A DNA stretch of 64,000 bases from Candidatus Rokuibacteriota bacterium (GTDB taxonomy: Bacteria; Methylomirabilota; Methylomirabilia; Rokubacteriales; CSP1-6). Under the pieces are notes generated by a model. The model worked only from the letters and a program-made list of their open reading frames with translations, did not search any database and had not been told where the DNA came from. The DNA is taken from assembly GCA_016866775.1 (NCBI GenBank), contig VGLJ01000014.1, forward strand, positions 1-64,000, read 5' to 3'. Shown in pieces: positions 61,750-64,000 of this stretch. A program made the translations under genes and the position numbers. Position 1 is the first letter of the stretch. The number at the start of each line of letters is the position of its first letter.

Positions 61750-61786
61750 AAAATTTCGTCAAAACGATCGTCAAAAGTTCGTCGAC
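61750..61786 (-). promoter_or_regulatory. AT-rich direct repeats upstream of the secreted-protein gene
   Basis: TCGTCAAAA is repeated at 61756-61764 and 61768-61776 (12-base period), with a partial third TCGTC at 61779-61783, in one of the few AT-rich patches of the window. On the minus strand each unit reads TTTTGACGA and contains a TTGACG -35-like box. It may be a promoter or operator. Confidence 0.35.
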
Positions 61787-61789
61787 GGG

Positions 61790-61882
61790 GGAAAGGAGCG
61801 CCGGTTCGAGGCGGCCGTCGCGCTCTACCGGGCCATGGGCATGCGCGCTGCGCTCGGCGGCGCGGAGCGCCTGCTCGACTAG
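61790..61882 (+). pseudogene. Possible relic of a TPR/adenylate-cyclase-type protein C-terminus
   Basis: The plus frame ending at TAG 61882 reads 'RRFEAAVALYRAMGMRAALGGAERLLD'-like sequence (quoted only in part: 'ALYRAMGM' and 'GAERLL'). This resembles the last helix pair common to large bacterial ATPase/TPR and cyclase-associated proteins. No upstream part of such a gene is present. It overlaps the aminotransferase stop by four bases. Confidence 0.3.
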
Positions 61883-62769
61883 CCTCCGAACACCGGTGTG
61901 CCGTCGCGGCCGCTCTCGCGCAGCGCCCAGTAGAGCCCGTGGATACGCTGCGAGACCGGGCCTGGCTTGCCGTCGCCGATCGCGCGGCCGTCGATCTCGA
62001 CCAGCGGCATGATGCCGCCCGCGGTGCTCGTCAGGAAGACTTCGTCCGCGGCGTAGAGATCGTACGCGGTCATCTGCGCGTCGCGCGCCGGGATGCCGTG
62101 CTCGGCGGCCAGCTCGAACACGGTCCGGCGCGTGATGCCCATGAGGATCCCATCGGGCGGCGAGAACAGCGCGCCGTTCTTCACGACGAACACGTTGAAG
62201 CCCGGGCCCTCGGTCACGTGGCCGTCGAGATCGAGCATCAGCGTCACGTCCATGCCGGTCAGCCGGCCCTGGAGCATCGCGAGATCGAAGTGCAGGCGAC
62301 TCAGCGACTTGATCTTCGGATCGAGGCACTCCGCGGGCATGGCGCGGACGGAGGTGATCATCGCGCGACCACCGGCTTCGATCTGCTCGGGCTTCAGGAT
62401 CCACACGTACGGCACGACGAAGACGATCAGGCTCGGGCGGCACTGCGTGATGTCGCGCGAGCCCATCGGCGGCGCGCCGCGCGTGACGATGGTGTTGATG
62501 TAGGCGCTGCGGAGCCCGCACCGCCGCGTGGTCTCGAGGATGATCCCGCGCAGCTCCTCGATCGGCACGGGCAGGGGGATACGTGCTGCGCGCAGCGACA
62601 GCTCCAGGCGCTGGAGGTGCGCGGAGAGCTTGAAGATGCGCCCGTTCCACGCGGAGGTGGTGTCGAAGACGCCGTCGCCGCGCAGGAAGCCGAAGTCGAA
62701 GACCGAGATCTTCGCCTCGTCCTTGGGAACGTACTCGCCGTTGACGTAGACGACCAGCGACTCGCTCAT
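61879..62769 (-). CDS. Class IV (branched-chain/D-amino acid type) aminotransferase
   Basis: A 296-residue PLP enzyme. 'VYVNGEYVPKDEAKISVFDFGFLRGDGVFD' (in parts) is the fold start, the Schiff-base Lys is in 'DPKIKSLSRLHFDLAM', and 'DGHVTEGPGFNVFVVK' and 'LMGITRRTVFELA' bind the PLP phosphate. The start ATG 62769 overlaps the amidase stop (ATGA). It probably acts on a branched-chain or D-amino acid, or as a lyase. With the amidase it could take an amide to a 2-oxo acid. Confidence 0.9.
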   Translation of the reverse strand: MSESLVVYVNGEYVPKDEAKISVFDFGFLRGDGVFDTTSAWNGRIFKLSAHLQRLELSLRAARIPLPVPIEELRGIILETTRRCGLRSAYINTIVTRGAPPMGSRDITQCRPSLIVFVVPYVWILKPEQIEAGGRAMITSVRAMPAECLDPKIKSLSRLHFDLAMLQGRLTGMDVTLMLDLDGHVTEGPGFNVFVVKNGALFSPPDGILMGITRRTVFELAAEHGIPARDAQMTAYDLYAADEVFLTSTAGGIMPLVEIDGRAIGDGKPGPVSQRIHGLYWALRESGRDGTPVFGG

Positions 62770-64000
62770 GACACCACCACGGGCTTCACGTTCTCGAGCG
62801 TCCAGCGTGCAAGTGCGGTGATGCGCGCGTCGTCGTTCTGCTGGCCCATGAGCTGGACGCCGACCGGCATGCCGCCGACGGCCATCAGCGGCAGCGTGAC
62901 GACCGGCGCGAACAGCAGCGAGCTCGGCGCGTTGAAGACGTAGTCGCCCGTCGGCCGCAGCGCCGGCGGCTGGCCGGGCACGTCGCCGGACCACAGCGGC
63001 GCGGGACCCGGGCACGCGAGCGTGATCGCCGCGTCGGCGAGCGGCGCCAGCGCGGCGTGACGCTGCTGCAGGGCCGCGCGGTCCATCAGCGCGACGCGGT
63101 AGTCGTCCGGCGTCATCGCTTCCGCGCGCGCCAGCGTCGCCTTCGCGCGCGCGCTGACGCCGTCCGGGAACTGGTCGACGAGATTGCGCGTGCCCCAGCG
63201 GTTCTCCCACGCGATGATCGCCGCGCAGAGCTCGCGCGCGCCGGCGATGGCCCGCTCGAGCGCCTCGATCCACGGATGGTCGCGACGGCGCAGTAGCGTG
63301 ACGCCCACCGTGTCCAGACTGTCCAGCACCGTCTCGAATGTGTCGCGGCTCTGCGAGTCCAGATCGACCCAGCCCTGCGTTTCGAGAACGATCAGGCGCT
63401 CCGGTCTGACGGGCGCGGGCGGCGTCGGCGGCCCGAAGAGACCGGGATACCCGCGGTCGCCGCCGGCACGGCGCGCGATCTCGATCGCGACCTGCCACAT
63501 GTCCTCGAGAGAGCCGGCGTGCACGCCGTGCGTGCTCATGCTCGTCGCCAGGCGCTCGCCGCGATTGATCGCGCCTTGCGAGGGCTTCAGCGCGACGTTG
63601 CCGCAGTAGGCCGCGGGGCGGATGATCGAGCCGGCGACCTGCGTGCCGATCGCCGCGGGCACCATGCGCGCGGCGATGGCGGCAGCGGAGCCGGACGACG
63701 AGCCGCCCGGCGTGCGCGCGGGATCGAACGGGTTCGTCGTCGGCCCGGGATGCGCGGCGCCGAGCTCGGTCGTCACCGTCTTGCCGAGCACGATCGCGCC
63801 GGCCTGGCGGAGCGCCCAGACGCCGGCGTTGTCGCGCTTCGGAAAGTTCCCGCGATAGGCCTCGCAGCCCATCTGCGTCGGCATGTCCTTGGTCTCGAGA
63901 AGATCCTTGATGCCGATCGGCAGCCCGTCGATGGCGGACAGCGGGCGGCCGTCTTTCCAGCGCTTCGTGCTCTCGTCGGCCGTGGCACGCGCGCCGTCCG
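62766..64000 (-). CDS. Amidase signature family protein, 5' end outside the window
   Basis: The last about 411 residues of an amidase; the frame is open to the window edge. Ser-Ser-Lys triad: Lys in 'IGIKDLLETKD', cis-Ser in 'GGSSSGSAAAIAA' and nucleophile Ser in 'GTQVAGSIIRPAAYCG' (usually 'GTDTGGSIR'). It hydrolyses a carboxamide. Complete family members are 450-500 residues, so about 50-90 residues are missing at the right edge. It is coupled to the aminotransferase by a 4-base overlap. Confidence 0.93.
   Translation of the reverse strand, partial: DGARATADESTKRWKDGRPLSAIDGLPIGIKDLLETKDMPTQMGCEAYRGNFPKRDNAGVWALRQAGAIVLGKTVTTELGAAHPGPTTNPFDPARTPGGSSSGSAAAIAARMVPAAIGTQVAGSIIRPAAYCGNVALKPSQGAINRGERLATSMSTHGVHAGSLEDMWQVAIEIARRAGGDRGYPGLFGPPTPPAPVRPERLIVLETQGWVDLDSQSRDTFETVLDSLDTVGVTLLRRRDHPWIEALERAIAGARELCAAIIAWENRWGTRNLVDQFPDGVSARAKATLARAEAMTPDDYRVALMDRAALQQRHAALAPLADAAITLACPGPAPLWSGDVPGQPPALRPTGDYVFNAPSSLLFAPVVTLPLMAVGGMPVGVQLMGQQNDDARITALARWTLENVKPVVVS

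Noticed and set aside
1-64000. tRNA, rRNA, CRISPR array, complete insertion sequence, riboswitch
   Set aside because: None was seen; the repeats present are short palindromes and not regularly spaced, and no transposase motif was found.

Overview
This is a very GC-rich, gene-dense window (GC roughly two thirds by eye) with long runs of co-directional genes, many 1-, 4- and 8-base gene overlaps and frequent GTG starts. It carries no rRNA, tRNA or universal marker gene, so the taxon is inference. The mix is typical of large genomes of uncultured soil or subsurface bacteria: several luciferase-like (LLM) oxidoreductases, Liv- and Dpp-type uptake systems, CO-dehydrogenase-like molybdenum hydroxylases, hydantoinases, Uma2 nucleases and orphan substrate-binding proteins. 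Rokubacteria/Methylomirabilota would fit best; a proteobacterium is possible.

Layout. 0.1-9.9 kb (minus): a DUF3592 protein, a DHA2 exporter, an enoyl-reductase-like enzyme, an amidohydrolase, a carboxymuconolactone-decarboxylase-like protein, a sugar-type ABC importer without an ATPase, and CinA. 9.9-15.4 kb: an epoxide-hydrolase-like enzyme, a Uma2 relic, an HD-fold protein, a PepSY-type membrane protein, then a flavin monooxygenase plus Rieske dioxygenase alpha and beta cluster. 15.4-19.5 kb: DoxX, a large unrecognised membrane protein, an aldo/keto reductase relic and a Uma2 nuclease. 19.5-28.8 kb: LLM, SMP-30, a peptide-type binding protein, SDR, MFS, a Gfo/Idh-like protein, DUF2235 and LLM. 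28.9-33.3 kb: a Cox-type molybdenum hydroxylase (M-S-L order) and an AhpD/CMD-like gene with an in-frame TGA exactly at the second cysteine of its CxxC motif. 33.3-41.2 kb: an atypical SDR, PPOX protein, MetE-like protein, a complete Liv importer with fused LivM-LivG, and an extradiol-dioxygenase-like protein. 41.4-51.4 kb: gamma-glutamyltransferase, a HicA-like protein, two cupins, an orphan binding protein, a TPP enzyme coupled to VapBC, and HyuAB. 51.4-64 kb: an integron-integrase-like recombinase with an internal deletion, LLM, a beta-hydroxyacid dehydrogenase, a CnbZ-like protein, an AfuABC/FbpABC-type importer, LLM, a secreted calcium-repeat/PKD-like protein, a class IV aminotransferase and a truncated amidase.

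Functionally this is a scavenging and catabolic region: uptake systems beside oxygenases, ring-cleavage-type VOC proteins, decarboxylase-like CMD proteins, amide and hydantoin hydrolases and short dehydrogenases. The most unusual signals are the probable selenocysteine codon with a SECIS-like hairpin (33.0 kb), palindromic repeat families that also lie inside coding sequence (a 133-bp inverted-repeat element forms the LivM-LivG linker), and the recombinase relic. Six otherwise conserved genes each carry one apparent single-base frameshift, which may be sequence error; other genes show true internal deletions.
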